Assembly (NCBI GenBank): GCA_030323885.1
Contig: CM059191.1
Location: 103,030,292 to 103,094,291, forward strand
DNA length: 64,000 nt
Reading direction: 5' to 3'
Source: Branchipolynoe longqiensis
Lineage: Eukaryota > Annelida > Polychaeta > Phyllodocida > Polynoidae
A program made the position numbers and the translations under genes. The stretch's first letter is position 1; the number at the start of each line of letters is the position of its first letter. Below, piece after piece: positions 44,256 through 55,795 of the stretch. Below the pieces are notes generated by a model. The model saw only the letters and a list, made by a program, of their open reading frames with translations. It had not been told where the DNA came from and made no database searches.

Positions 44256-44525
44256 TACGTCAAACCGCCTCCTACTCGGGGGAAACAACACCATCCGTAA
44301 ATGCAACTTTAATTCACCAAATTACAAATGTCATCACACTCTCTCCTGTCATAAAGAAAACCCATCCAGGATTCTTCTGCCGTGACAGACACACAGACAT
44401 ACTGGGCAACTAGGAGCAGCATGTGGTGAGCGGATCGTTCCCCTCACACGACGGGCACGGGACGGGCTGGATCCCAAACACGGAGCCGCCACAGAAGTGG
44501 GGCTTAGACTGATGACGTCACCTTC
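44256..44525. other. Unassigned interval
   Basis: Nothing recognised. Confidence 0.4.
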
Positions 44526-44526
44526 C

Positions 44527-45350
44527 ACTCAATGAGCCGGTCATTAAAGGCAATGATCCAGTCATTAAAGGCAATGAGCCAGTCAGTAAATGCAATGAGC
44601 CGCTCATTAAAGGCAATGAGCCAGACATTAAAGACAATGAGTCTGCCATTAAAGGGAATGAGCCGGTTATTAAACGCAATGAGCAGGTCATTAAAGGCAA
44701 TGAGCCGGTAATTAAAGGCAAATAGCTGGTCATTAAAGGCAATGAGCCGGTTATTAAAGAGAATGGGTATGTCATTAAAGGCAATGAGCTGGTCATCAAA
44801 GGCAATGTGCCAGTCAATAAAGGCAATGAGCCAGTCATTAAGCGCAATGAGCCGGTCATTAAATGCAATGAGCCGGTCAGTAAACGCAATGAGCCAGTTA
44901 ATAAAGGCAATGAGCCGGTCATTAAAGGCTAGGAGTCGGTATTTAAAGGCTACGAGTCAATCATTAACGGCAACGATCAGGTCATTAAAGGCAATGAACC
45001 AGTAATTAAAGGCAATGAGCCGGTGATTAAAGGCAATGAGCAGGTCATTAAAGGCAATGAACAGGTCATTAAAGGCAATTGGCCGGTCATTAAAGGCAAT
45101 GCGCCGGTAATTAAAGGCAATGAGCCAGTCATTAAAGGCAATGAGCTGGTCATTAAAGGCAATGAGCAGGTCATCAAAGGCAATGATCCAGTTATTAAAT
45201 GCAATGAGCAGGTAATTAAAGGCAATGAGCTGGTAATTAAAGGCAATGAGCTGGTCATTAAAGGCAATGAGCCAGTCATTAAAGGCAATTAGTCGGTCAT
45301 TAAAGGCAATGTGCAGGTCATTAAAGGCAATGAGCCGGAGTTTGATGAGG
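44527..45350. repeat. Minisatellite, 21-bp unit, about 39 copies
   Basis: The unit core is GGTCATTAAAGGCAATGAGC, with point variants (GAGCTGG, GAGCAGG, TTATTAAA). A multiple-of-3 period keeps several frames open on both strands as heptapeptide repeats (VIKGNEP on plus, LPLMTGS on minus). No signal of real translation. Confidence 0.95.
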
Positions 45351-45399
45351 TGCGTTGTGGCAGTAGGCGGTCCGACCAACCCTACGGGAAGCAACGCAC

Positions 45400-46395
45400 C
45401 AGAGTGCCACTATTGCTACTGCTGCTACTGCTGCCACTGCTGCTACTGCTGTTCCTGCTGATGTAATAGTTACTGATGTTACTGCCACTGATGCTACTTT
45501 TACTGCTACTGCTACTGCCGGTAATGCTGATACTACAACTAGTGCTGGTGTTACTGATGCTACTACTGTTACTGCCTCTAATGTTGTTACTGCCCCTGTT
45601 GTTAGTTACTGCCTTTAATGTTGCTGATGATACGTTGACTACTACTGTTACTGCCGGTACTGCTGCTACTATACAACTGCTACTACTGTTACTTCTGATT
45701 GTATTAGTTGCTACTGCTGCTACTGCTACTAGTGCTGCTACTACAACTACTGCCGATGGTATACCTGATACCTCTGTTACTGCTGCAGATGCTAGCTACT
45801 GCTGGTATTCCTACGACTGTTACTGCTACTGGTACTGCTGCTGCTACTCCTGCTGTTACTAGCGTTACTTATAATACTGCTATTATAGCTGATGTTGCTT
45901 CTGTTGTTACTGATGCTACTGTTACTGCCGCTACTGCTGATATTACTATTGCTTCTGCTGCTACTGCTACTTCTGCTGCTACTGATGTTGTTTCTATTAC
46001 TGCTGATGTTACTATTACCCCTGATGTTACTGTTGCTACTTCTGCTACTACTATTGCCACTGCTACTATTACTGATTCCACTGTTGTTCCATCTAATATT
46101 ACTATTATTACTGCTGATATTTCTGCTCATCATACTTACTGCTCTTACTGCTATTACTGTTATTACTGTTACTACTGTTAGTACTTCTCCTACTGTTACC
46201 ACAGCTGCTAGTACTATTATTAGTATTGGTATGGCTGCTGTGACTGCTACTACAACTACTACTGCTACAACAGGTGCTACTTCTGTGACGGTTCTACCTA
46301 TTGCTCCTACATCTACCATTGTTTCTATTGCAAGTGTTATTGCGACACATATCATTGTCATGTCACTACTATTACTGCCAATATCTCTGTACTAA
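45400..46395. repeat. CTG/TAC-rich trinucleotide-type satellite
   Basis: About 1 kb of TACTGCTGCTACTG, GATGTTACTG and ACTATTACTG words with an underlying 3-bp periodicity. Frames on both strands (poly-Leu, Thr/Ala/Val, Ser/Asn-rich) are by-products. Confidence 0.9.
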
Positions 46396-47285
46396 GATGT
46401 TACAATTACCACTGGGTGTTACAATCACCACTGGATGTTACAATCAACACTGGCTCTTACACTCAGCAATGGATTTTACAATCACCACTGGCTGTTACAA
46501 TCACCACTGGATGTTACAATCAACACTGGCTCTTACACTCACCATTGGTTGTTACAATCAGCACTACCCGTTACACTCACCACTGGCTCTTACACTCACC
46601 CCTGGTTGTTACACACACCACTGGCACTTACGATCACCACTGGCTGTTAGAATCACCACTGACTGTTATAATCAACACTGGCTCTCACACTGACCAATGC
46701 CTGTTACACCCACCAATGGATGTTACAATCACCACTGGCTGTTACAATTAACACTGCCTGATACAGTTACCACTGGTTGTTGCACTCATCATTGGTCGTT
46801 ACACTCACCATTGGATGGTACAATCACCACTGGTTGTTACAATCAACAATGGCTCTTACACTCACCACTGGTTGTTACAATCACCAATGACGGTTACAAT
46901 CAACACTGGCTCTTACACTGACCAATGATGCTTACAATCACCACCGGTTGTTACAATCACCACTGCCTCTTACCCTCACCAATGTCTGTTACAATCAACA
47001 CTGGCTGTTACAATCACCACTGGATATTACATTCTCCTCTGGAGTCTACACTCACCACTGGCTGTTACAATCACCAATGGATATTACACTCATCACTGGT
47101 TGTTAGAATCAACACTGTTTGTTGCAATCACCACTCCCTGTTACACTCATCATTGGCTGTTACACTCACCACTGGTTGTTACAATCACCACTGGCTGTTA
47201 CAATCACCACTGGCTGTTACACTCACTACTGGCTGTTACAATCACCAATTGCTGTTACACTCACCACTGCTTCTGTTATCAGAAT
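46396..47285. repeat. Minisatellite, 19-bp unit, about 47 copies
   Basis: GTTACAATCACCACTGGCT at a steady 19-bp period (for example 47159, 47178, 47197, 47216), with variants CACTCACC and TCAACACTGG. Directly abuts the preceding array. Plus-strand frames with 19-residue repeats are by-products. Confidence 0.95.
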
Positions 47286-47339
47286 AATGAATGCATTTCT
47301 GTTACTGTTCTGCTCCATGTTATTTCGTTGCCACTGTCT

Positions 47340-47505
47340 TTGGGGTTATGAAAATGGGCAAATATTGCACCTGAAGAAGTATTTGAACCCATACTTATTA
47401 CCATTCCTGGGCTACCCATTGACTCCCTGCTGTCATCCCTCTAACCATGCCTACCTGTGTATGTGGCTCCTTGATTGAGAGGTCAGTGCAGACCATTGCA
47501 GAGGT
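47340..47505 (-). mobile_element. SINE-B copy, diverged
   Basis: GAAAATGGGCAAATATTGCA, then GAAGTATTTGAACCCATACT, and CTCCTTGATTGAGAGGTCAG complement a SINE-B; 3' part missing. Confidence 0.65.
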
Positions 47506-47835
47506 AAAGTTGCTTAATTACAGCAGCTGCTAATACAAATTATCAGCTCAAAAGCAAATATGATGGCCTTATGTTGAACATGGCATGCGCAGACTGCCTT
47601 CCAGTGTTACGCATCATTGCTGAGCTCACTTCCGGTAGGGCATGCCCGGAACTCCCTGCTTCCTGCCGTCCAAGATGTCCGGACACATCTCATCTTGTAT
47701 TCATGCAACGATTTGCCACTCGCCACTGGCACTTTGCCCCAGATGTGTCGGCTTTAACACTGATTGGGGTAGAAGCTGTATACTGCGTTATGTGAGTATA
47801 AACCAACACCGATCAATGGGTACAATGCATAATTA
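47506..47835. other. Unassigned interval
   Basis: Nothing recognised; a 159-codon plus frame starting at 47642 runs into SINE-B and has no domain. Confidence 0.4.
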
Positions 47836-47839
47836 TGTA

Positions 47840-48400
47840 ATAGTCGGTACAGGCCTCTCAGGCAAGGAGCCACGTAGACAGTTAGGCGTGGATAGGGTGA
47901 CTGCATCAGGGAGTCTAGGTGGTGTACTGGTTAGCATAACGGCCTGGAATGCGGGAGACGTGGATTTGATTCCTGCTCTAAGCACATTATTTCCCACTTT
48001 TATCACCCAACGACAATACTATTATCTGTGGCGCTTTGTTCATCTCAATTATAATGGTTCCATTACCAGGATATTGAATAAGCTATGTGCTGTATGGTTG
48101 GTGAAGCTATGCTGTATGTAGGTGTAAGTGCGTTGCCTGTATGCATGTAATTGTAAGCATGTAATTGTAAGCATTAACTGATCATTTGAAATACTTACAA
48201 TTCCCTGATTCCACAAGGATGAGTACAGTAGTCTAATCTGATCTATCGGGCAAAGAATCATGTAGACAGGTGCATGTGGCTAGGGTGATGACATCAAGGA
48301 GCCTAGGTGGTGAAATGGTTACGATACTGGCATGGAATGTAAAATAAAAGGGTTTGATTCCTGCTCTAAGGGTAATTTTCCATTTTTATCAGGACAATAC
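47840..48400 (+). mobile_element. SINE-B dimer, about 385-bp spacing
   Basis: Two head-to-tail SINE-B copies: GGCCTCTCAGGCAAGGAGCC at about 47850 and the more diverged ATCTATCGGGCAAAGAATCA at 48240. The first is full length with TGCATGTAATTGTAAGC near the end. The second lacks its 3' half. Same arrangement as 36934-37757. Confidence 0.75.
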
Positions 48401-48552
48401 TATTATTGTTTGCGGCAGTTCATTCATGTCCCATGTTCAATCTTCATTGGGTTCCTACCTTAACTTTGTTAGCGGTAGCGTCTTGTTGAGCTCCACTTCC
48501 GATTATCTTTGTGATATCAAATCGTGTTTTTAGCAAATTATAATAACTACTG

Positions 48553-48863
48553 TATATGTCCCAATAGATGTGCGCTGCACGAGTGCAGACACATGGATGC
48601 ACGTCTATTCAAAGTAACAGAATGTCATGGATTTGTTTTTGTCATGCCTATCTGAAAAAAAGTGGGATTGTCTTATTTTATGTCCATTCAGTCTAAATAT
48701 GATTGTAAATTTTGATTTGTTTTTGGTGTGCCTCTGAAATGAAGTGGGATTGTCTTATTTTAAGTGCATTCAGTCTGAATATGATCGTACATCTGTGCAT
48801 GCTTTCAATCTTGCAATGGTGGCTGTGCTTCTATAGGGTAGCGTGCTTCTATTGGGACATATA
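48553..48863. mobile_element. MITE with 16-bp TIR and TA flanks
   Basis: TATATGTCCCAATAGA at the left and its perfect complement TCTATTGGGACATATA at the right enclose 311 bp. TA at both edges would fit a Tc1/mariner-like target. The interior has a direct duplication of GTGGGATTGTCTTATTTTA. Confidence 0.6.
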
Positions 48864-49332
48864 GAGTATATAATATTGCATCAGTAGCAAGTAACCTATT
48901 AGTGTACTATATGGGTACCATTGTTATTAATATTCACATAGCTATTTATATTTATGGTATCTTAGAAATGTTGGTTTAACTCCACTTCTAGACATTGTAC
49001 CATATGTTTCACAAGGTACATTACATTATGCATTATACAAGGTACATGTACATTACATTATAATTATAATTATTGAGCGACTGTCAAGCGAATGTAAACC
49101 TTTATATAACTCTCCATTGTTACACACGCTTTCAAGAGTGAGTAGACTTAAGCCATCAGAGATTCCAGATAGCCTAATATCGATACTTGGCACTACGTAG
49201 CATGGTGATTGGCATTACTAAAAAATAAGACAAACCTTGTTTGCCCTGTATCACAATAACCAGACTGAGGCGGGATATCACCAGCATAGTCCCACAGTGG
49301 GCTATAACTATATATCAACATGGGCCTCATCA
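48864..49332. other. Unassigned AT-rich interval
   Basis: ACAAGGTACA-TTACATTAT is repeated locally at 49012-49055. Otherwise nothing recognised. Confidence 0.4.
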
Positions 49333-49900
49333 TCATCATCATGCTGTCGGTCGTGATGTGACAAAGACTGCTTTCATTACTTGACTGCCGCTCTCCATTT
49401 AGCTATCTGATGTGAGAGTTGCATCCATGAGTCGGTCGTAATGTCTCTCAGCGTCAGGTTTTTGCATTTCATGAAAGCTGCCTGCAAAGATGTTGAAGTG
49501 CTGCTGGCTTTTGCAAGTTACCAGCGACACTCTCTCAGGGAGCAAATAGAGGTTTCACACCGGCAAGAACATGTCAAGACATGCGCATAACTATTTCTCC
49601 CTGCTGAGGCTGGTTGGGAGATGTTGGGAGTTCCATACATCAACCTCCCGTAATGCTGCCACAGTGACATGGTTTTCTGTTTAGGGTTTGCTCCCTTAGC
49701 CTTTGGTTCTGTCAAGAACCTGTACCACAAGGCAGTGGTTTACAACTCTGCAGGGCAGGGCATCAAACTCCCTGAGGTATTGCTATACCTGCAATACCTG
49801 CATTCCAAAAGGTATGTACATGGGCGTACACTGTCACAAATCGGGAAAGTACCCATTTTGATATGGCCTTAGGCATTACTAGGGCGTACAACCACAATAA
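49333..49900 (-). mobile_element. Composite element copy 2: LINE tail plus shared head
   Basis: In minus orientation: a SINE-A 3' fragment (49803-49900 on the plus strand), then the head shared with 41095-41440, then a longer LINE 3' end (CTGAGAGACATTACGACC ... AAATGGAGAGCGGCAGTCAA) and an (ATG)n tail at 49330-49342. Plus-strand 49478-49597 keeps a 39-codon frame (MKAACKDVEVLLAFASYQRH and on), also conserved in copy 1. Confidence 0.65.
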
Positions 49901-50160
49901 ATGTAAAACCAGCGCGACAGGGCGCTGGTACCATCGCGTCTGGTGAGACAGCCCTGTGGGAGGCCGAGAACCTGGCTAGATTAGTAGCCAGGTTCCTCCC
50001 TCATTATGCCCGTCTACTTATTCGGCTGGTAGAGTAGGCCCCTGGCGGCAACAGGGGACATTGAGTAATTGCTGTCACGTGGTACACGTGGTGCGCGAGT
50101 GGGCCTAATCAGGCACTGCGCATGCGCCAATGTGTCTGGGCATTGCCCGAGTACTGACAC
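49901..50160. other. Unassigned interval
   Basis: GC-rich, with a short palindrome CCTGGCTAGATTAGTAGCCAGG at 49971. No gene recognised. Confidence 0.4.
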
Positions 50161-50164
50161 GGCA

Positions 50165-50995
50165 CTATACAGACCTATACAGGGCATCAGTGGGTGGGAT
50201 TAGTATACAGTGCAGCCCATCACCCATGCTGCATGAGTAACTCTGTAATACCTTCAACACATGGCAGCCACTCTTCATGCTGCATGAGTGAATGGTAATC
50301 ATTACAACACATTGCAGCCCATCACCCATGCTGCATGAGGAACTCTGTAATGACTTCAACACATGGCAGCCACTCTTCATGCTGTATGAGTGAATGGTAA
50401 TCATTACTACACATTGCAACCACACCTTGCTGCAGATGACCTGTACTGCTCAACACATGCAGCCACTGCTATGTCTGAGTGAATGTAACTTACTACATTG
50501 CAACCCTCACCCATGCTCATGAATCTGTACGACTTCACACTGGCAGCCACTCTTCATGCTGTATGAGTGAATGGTAATCATTTCTACACAGTGAAACCCA
50601 TCACCCATGCTGCATGAAGACGTGATGACTCAACATACGCATCTCGTGAGATGGTGAATGGATCATTCCTACAGTGAAGCCAATCACCCATATCGCATGA
50701 GTGAATGGTAATCATTTCTACACAATGCAACCAATCGCCATGACACATGAGTGTATGGTAACCATTTGTACAAAGGGCAACCATTCCCCATGGTGCATGA
50801 GTGAATGGTAACCATTTAAACAAAGTACAGCCAAACAGTGTGGTGTATGGGTGAATGGTAATCAGTTGAACACAATGCAGCCAATCACCCACGGTGCATG
50901 AGAGAATGGTAATCGGTTTTACGCAGTCGAGCCAACCCGATGGCGCATGAGTGAATGGTGATCATTTCTACACATTGCACCCAATCGCCTTGATG
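50165..50995. repeat. Minisatellite, 50-52-bp unit
   Basis: Left part: paired monomers with about 104-bp period (GAGTGAATGGTAATCATT at 50286 and 50390). Right part: GTGAATGGTAA at 50701, 50751, 50801 and 50851, 50 bp apart. The stretch 50410-50680 is the same array but peppered with single-base losses. Confidence 0.9.
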
Positions 50996-51004
50996 CATAC
51001 GTGA

Positions 51005-51165
51005 ATGGATAGGATTGGGCAGGGACTGGTTAGCTCAGTGTCAGGATAATCTGAATGAGTGGGATATCAGGTCACGGTGCCGGTGGCATGATTTCCAAGT
51101 GGGGCAGCACTATAAAGTAGCCATGAGTGCACATCATGACAAGTCGGTAACAGTCTTGATGTGTA
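51005..51165 (+). mobile_element. SINE-A 3' half
   Basis: GGTTAGCTCAGTGTCAGGAT through GACAAGTCGGTAACAGTCTT. Confidence 0.7.
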
Positions 51166-51179
51166 GCATAACTATATAT

Positions 51180-52478
51180 TCATGCAACTATTATTAGGAT
51201 ATGTTACGGGCAGTGGGTTGGACTAATATGGCTTATGATCTGTTATATTGTTCTGTGTTGTTGGAGCAGCCTTGTGAGCCGGTTGATTGTGTTGAAGTAG
51301 GTGTAGTATACCTGGGTTGCAGGCAGCCGGTCAGGAATAGATCAGCTTGTAAAGTCGTCGGCTGGCAGCTGTAGTTGTGTAGGCAGGCTAATATGAAATC
51401 ACTACAGGCAAGGAAGGCAGAGTATAGAATGAAAGGTAGAGAGAGCTTGCACCCTCAGTTTTATTATTATATAGTGGTTTTAGAATTCAAGATGGCCTGT
51501 CACATCACCAGATACTCCAATCAACAATATGCATTCAGCACCATGCCTTGGTTGTTTTGGCCTACCTGCCATGTTGTGTCTGGGTGTGCAGTGATCCGTA
51601 TCTAACAGTTGGGGGCGGAGGGGGTTTTGAGCAGAGCTGCTAAGGCTCTATCACACTAACAGTAGTGCCCCTCTCACACTATCGATAGAATACACAATGT
51701 CTATTTAATCTAGGTAAAGGATCACCAGCACTACACAATACCACATGTATTTGCTCACATTACATCATTTACCTTATATATAACATTTGTAATCCCATAT
51801 AGACCCACCAATGTATAATTATCGGAATATTTTACAAGTTGGTCAGCAGATTTTAAATGTTTGCCAATAAAGAACGCTGGGTGTATAGATTTCCAGCCAG
51901 ACTTATGAGTCAAATATCATTGTGCGTTGCCTTTCATTGATTAATACCATGACCTTACATGTTGCTAGGTCGTACAACGACAACCAAACAAATTGTCCTG
52001 GTCCTTTAAGCCTCGGAGTGAGGGTTTGGATCACGTGACTTGTTAGGTTTAGTGCACCTGGTGTTCTGATTTCAGGACAAAGGACCCCCAGCAGGTGCAC
52101 TCTCCCCACCACTCCTCGCGCCCCGATTGGTCGGGCCCAGAGTGCCTCATTGTGAGCTGCCCTAATAACAGTGCCGATCTGTACAGTTTTTGGATAGTCG
52201 GATGTGCCATCACCTGTCTGTTCTGGTTCCCGGCAGGCAAGCAACGGAAGCTGCTCCGTGATGTGCTGCTACGTGTATGTAAACGACCGGAAGTGCAGGC
52301 TGGGAGAAAGTGTCGGATAAAAGCAAACTGTAGTCGAGTCAGAACAAGTTTTGGTGGGTGCACTTAGGAGAGACAATCAATGGCTACTGTCAATATTGGC
52401 TATATCGCATTGCATGCAAACTAAACCAATTGACGCTAAGTTCACCAGACCTAAAAGGGCCACTGCATTATTGACTTC
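51180..52478. other. Unassigned interval
   Basis: No gene called. A 90-codon plus frame at 52095-52367 has one hydrophobic stretch (YSFWIVGCAITCLFWF) followed by basic residues, but no recognisable family. Short inverted words (AGTGCACC...TTCTGA) flank 52050-52368. Confidence 0.35.
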
Positions 52479-53010
52479 TCAGAAATAGCTGTTAGTCAGG
52501 AATATATAGGGGCAAACTATTTCTGTAGCCAGCACTTGCCGATTTTCTGAGTGACAGCACAGTAGCTTACTCGACTGGTGACTGTGAACAAGCCAACATT
52601 GGCTAGCAATCGGTGTGACTAAGAGGGAAACGTGACGTTGTTAACATGGGTCATTTCCTTATACAGTTCTGCGAAATAGATGTTAGTCAGGAATATGTAG
52701 GGGGAAACTATTTCAGTAAGCAGCAATTGGCGATGTTTTGGGCGACAGCACAGTAGATCACTCAGCTGGTGATTGTTAACTAGCCAACATGGGCTAGCAA
52801 TCGGTGTGACTAAGAGGAAAACATGGTGTTGTTACACGGGTCGATTTCATATACAGTTTCATGTGAAACTACTTGCTTAGTCAGGAATATTTCCGTGGAA
52901 ACGCGATTTCTGTAGACAGCATTAGGCTGATCGCTTCATATGCAACAGCATGGTAGATCACTCGGCTGGTTACTGTGAACGAGCCAACATTGGCGAGCAA
53001 TCGGTGTGAC
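52479..53010. repeat. Tandem repeat, about 190-bp unit, 3 copies (third interrupted)
   Basis: TAGTCAGGAATAT lies at 52493, 52684 and 52878. Units share TGGCTAGCAATCGGTGTGAC and TAAGAGG-AAAC. The third is interrupted after GTGTGACTAA by the MITE at 53014 and resumes at 53385 (CAAGAGGAAAACATGGTCTT), ending near 53425. Confidence 0.9.
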
Positions 53011-53013
53011 TAA

Positions 53014-53384
53014 AGCCGTGTTTACACGTGCAATTGTGAAGCGAATTAGGCAAATCGATTTATGAAGCGATGTAGTGGCGCGTTTACACGAAGCGAGTTG
53101 AAAGTGTTCGTCGCCAGTAACAGCAGCCTTAGTGAGCATGTAGTCAGCAAGTACTGCAATTTAATTTAGTCGACCTCAGGAATCCAGCAGAATCGATTCA
53201 TATAAGCTACCTCGGCGTTGAATCACAAGTGAAGCAAACATATGAGCAGTGCTAGCCCTACAGGCGCCTGCTGGTTTCCGGCGCCGACACACTTTTCAAC
53301 TCCGTCGTGTAAACATCTCTCTAAAACACTTCATATAAATCGCCTTGTCTAGAACGTTTCACAATCTCCCGTGTAAACACGGCT
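53014..53384. mobile_element. TAA/CAA-flanked fold-back MITE (TTTACACG ends)
   Basis: Inverted ends AGCCGTGTTTACACGTGCAA and, reversed, AGCCGTGTTTACACGGGAGA, flanked by TAA (53011-53013) and CAA (53385-53387). The two neighbouring tandem units give the empty site GTGTGACTAAGAGG, which shows a 3-bp target duplication. GAAGCGATTTA and ATCGATTCATA-like words fill the interior. Confidence 0.85.
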
Positions 53385-53387
53385 CAA

Positions 53388-53876
53388 GAGGAAAACATGG
53401 TCTTGTTAACATGGTCGCATTAAGTGTGCCTGGATTGTTGTCCAAGGGCTTAGCTTCCATTTAATCTGAGCTATCTACCACCTGAGATTATACATGTTTA
53501 AAGCAAATTAAAATAGGCAATGTTCCATAACATTTATTTCATTGCGTGTTATTGCAATAGTGTTTTATTCCATTGCCCAAACAGTTTACGTACCCCCCAA
53601 ACAATCCCAAGCTAGGCCCCTGTTGTTAAAGGTTGTGTCCGATTGGTAGTTGTAGTTGATTGGTGTCTTACATCCTATCAACATCTGAGTCCATACTTCA
53701 TGCTACATCTGAGTCCATGTACTACTTCTTTGTCTTCTTTTAGATTCACTTTTTTCGGGCGGAGGAGATGGAAGCAGGGGCAGTGGGGAGGGGGGGGGGT
53801 GGCCGGGAAAAGTAGTTCTCTTTGTATTACCTTGAAAGTATTGACAACTTTGGACGCTTCCTTACTTTAGTCGTAA
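53388..53876. other. Unassigned interval with SINE-A stub
   Basis: 53648-53690 is a minus SINE-A tail stub (TGTCTTACATCCTATCAACA). A G-rich run lies at 53788-53800. No gene recognised. Confidence 0.4.
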
Positions 53877-54367
53877 GCCCTGTTTACACGGGCGATTTAA
53901 AACGTTTCATATGAAACCACTTGCCTAGATCGACACACATTTGGCGTGTAAACGCGACTCTGAGGCGTTTTAGGGCTGAATCGATTCATATGAAACGGTT
54001 CATCTAGACCACCTCGCGAGGTAGTATAGATGAAGCGATTCAGCTGGTTCTCGGCAGTGTTAGGGCCCGATTAGGCCGAAATCTAGTGAATGCAACCATA
54101 TTTAACAGAATTTCATACTCAAATAATTAAATTTAATTAAATTAACCTTAAATTCCAAGCGATATTAACGTAGCAGCTACATCTGAGCCGAATCGACGAG
54201 TGTAAACTAAACACATAGCAGTGCTCACCGGCTACAGGCGCACCACAGGCTGCTGGTTCCCGGCGCCAAAACACTTTTTAAACTCTGTCCGTGTAAACGC
54301 GCCTCTAAAACGCTTCATATAAATTGCTTTGTCTAGAACGTTTCACAATTCCCCGTGTAAACACGGC
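53877..54367. mobile_element. TAA-flanked fold-back MITE (TTTCATATGAAA words)
   Basis: TAA at 53874-53876 and 54368-54370 flank 491 bp. Ends GCCCTGTTTACACGGGCGAT and, reversed, GCCGTGTTTACACGGGGAAT. Same family as 53014-53384 (shared GTCTAGAACGTTTCACAAT and CGGCGCC...ACACTTTT). CGTTTCATATGAAAC palindromes and CGATTCA words recur. 54100-54190 carries the AAATTAA/GCGATATTAACG block seen in other fold-backs. Confidence 0.85.
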
Positions 54368-54370
54368 TAA

Positions 54371-55000
54371 AGACCCAATAATACTAAGACGGCTCACTCA
54401 GCCTGTACTGTGTAATCAAAATGATCAAACCCACCACTTGGTGCGCTGGCTGTTCCCTTGGTTAAACAGATGCTATATTATATGTATAAATGTATATATG
54501 AATGTGAAAGATGTGTGATGATGGCGATGCTGATGCTGATGCTGATGATGATGTGTATTTGTTCATAGCAATTTCATATTGATGGTATTCATACTTACCT
54601 ATCTCATGTATAATATAATTGTATGTGTAAGGATAAGCAACAATCGTAGTCTGGCCGATACGATCATTTATTACATCAACAACTATGATCCACCTTTTAT
54701 TATATATCTATATAGGCAAATGGCTGGGCAAAACCACCCTACCGATCAATTAGCACAAACAGTAACAAGAACATAAGAGAAAAAAAAAAAAAAAGCTGGC
54801 ACCGATAAGTGGCTACGGTGCTGGACGGGCGGGCAGTGACGGGCCAGACCAAGGCCAAGGCGGAAGGGGACCCCCACGCCCCCTGGCGGATTGAACTAGA
54901 ACCTGTCGATCTCGATGGTGGCACCGACTGGGGCATCTCAACTCCCCTGCCTGAAGCATCCGTATCCTTTATACTCTCGAGAGCGTCATTGGCTTTCGTA
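54371..55000. other. Unassigned interval
   Basis: GATGCT microsatellite at 54518-54552 and an A-rich tract at 54777-54795. No gene recognised. A 137-codon plus frame starting at 54809 lacks a domain and runs into low-complexity repeats. Confidence 0.4.
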
Positions 55001-55004
55001 TACA

Positions 55005-55565
55005 TACTGAGAGATCCATGGATCAATCCACTTGCTGCATTCGTATTCCGCATTCGCATTCCGCATTCCACATCCAGACTTATGGAAGTGCCACCATGCA
55101 TTTACATGCTTTTCCATTGGTTGTGGCATACCGCATACCGCATACCGCATATGGCATACAGCATAAAGCTAAGATTCCTTATACACGGTATGCGGCATGC
55201 GAATGTGGTATATGCGGAATAGATATATGCCAACCCCCAATAGCCGATGTTTACTTTTTGTGCTGGGATATGGTTAAACAAAAAAACACACCAAAAAAGT
55301 TACCCATGACATTTATTTTGGTTTTCCTCCAAATTTGTGAAGGAAAATCATGCCAAACACAGCAGTCTTCGCATTCGCATTCGCACCGATCGGTCCATGG
55401 GTAGATCCATTTGCCGCATTTGCATTCGCATTCGCGTTCGTATTCGCATTCAGACGTATGGAAGCACCACTATTCACCTACATGCTTTTCGATTTTTTGC
55501 CACATTCAGATTCGCATTCACATGCCACATACCCCGTATAAGGAATATTAGCTTAAATATGGAAT
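55005..55565. repeat. Duplicated fold-back-like block (GCATTCG words)
   Basis: Two direct blocks (55005-55115 and 55390-55500), each with CCACTTGCTGCATTCG-like start, iterated GCATTCGCATTC, then TATGGAAG(T/C)(G/A)CCAC and TACATGCTTTTC. CCGCATA iterations at 55130-55155 and GTATGCGGCATGCGAATG between them are inverted versions of the same words. Confidence 0.7.
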
Positions 55566-55621
55566 CTTAGCTTCACTTCTTAAGTCACGTTCTGATGCAT
55601 CCGCCCACCCATTTTGTAAAT

Positions 55622-55795
55622 CGTTGGTTGGTTGTTGGAGTTTTACTTCCTGACAACATCGAAGGTCATATCAGGATGTGTTAAGACAGGTATGAATTCT
55701 ATAAGTAATTGGTTTGACTCGACCTGGAACTGAACTCCCGATCTCCCATACGCTAGCGTCGCGCTCTACAGATTTGGCCACAGCGCCCGGTGTGA
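55622..55795 (-). mobile_element. SINE-A copy with internal deletion
   Basis: Tail GTTGTTGGAGTTTTACTTCC and head CGCTCTACAGATTTGGCCAC are joined without the central body. Confidence 0.7.

Noticed and set aside
44518..46693. Heptapeptide, poly-Leu and Thr/Ser-rich frames resembling repetitive secreted proteins
   Set aside because: Frames are open on both strands because of 21-bp and 3-bp periodicity, with no flanking exons or signal peptide of note.
52095..52367. 90-codon frame with one hydrophobic stretch as a receptor fragment
   Set aside because: No family motif is recognisable; one hydrophobic run followed by basic residues is not enough.
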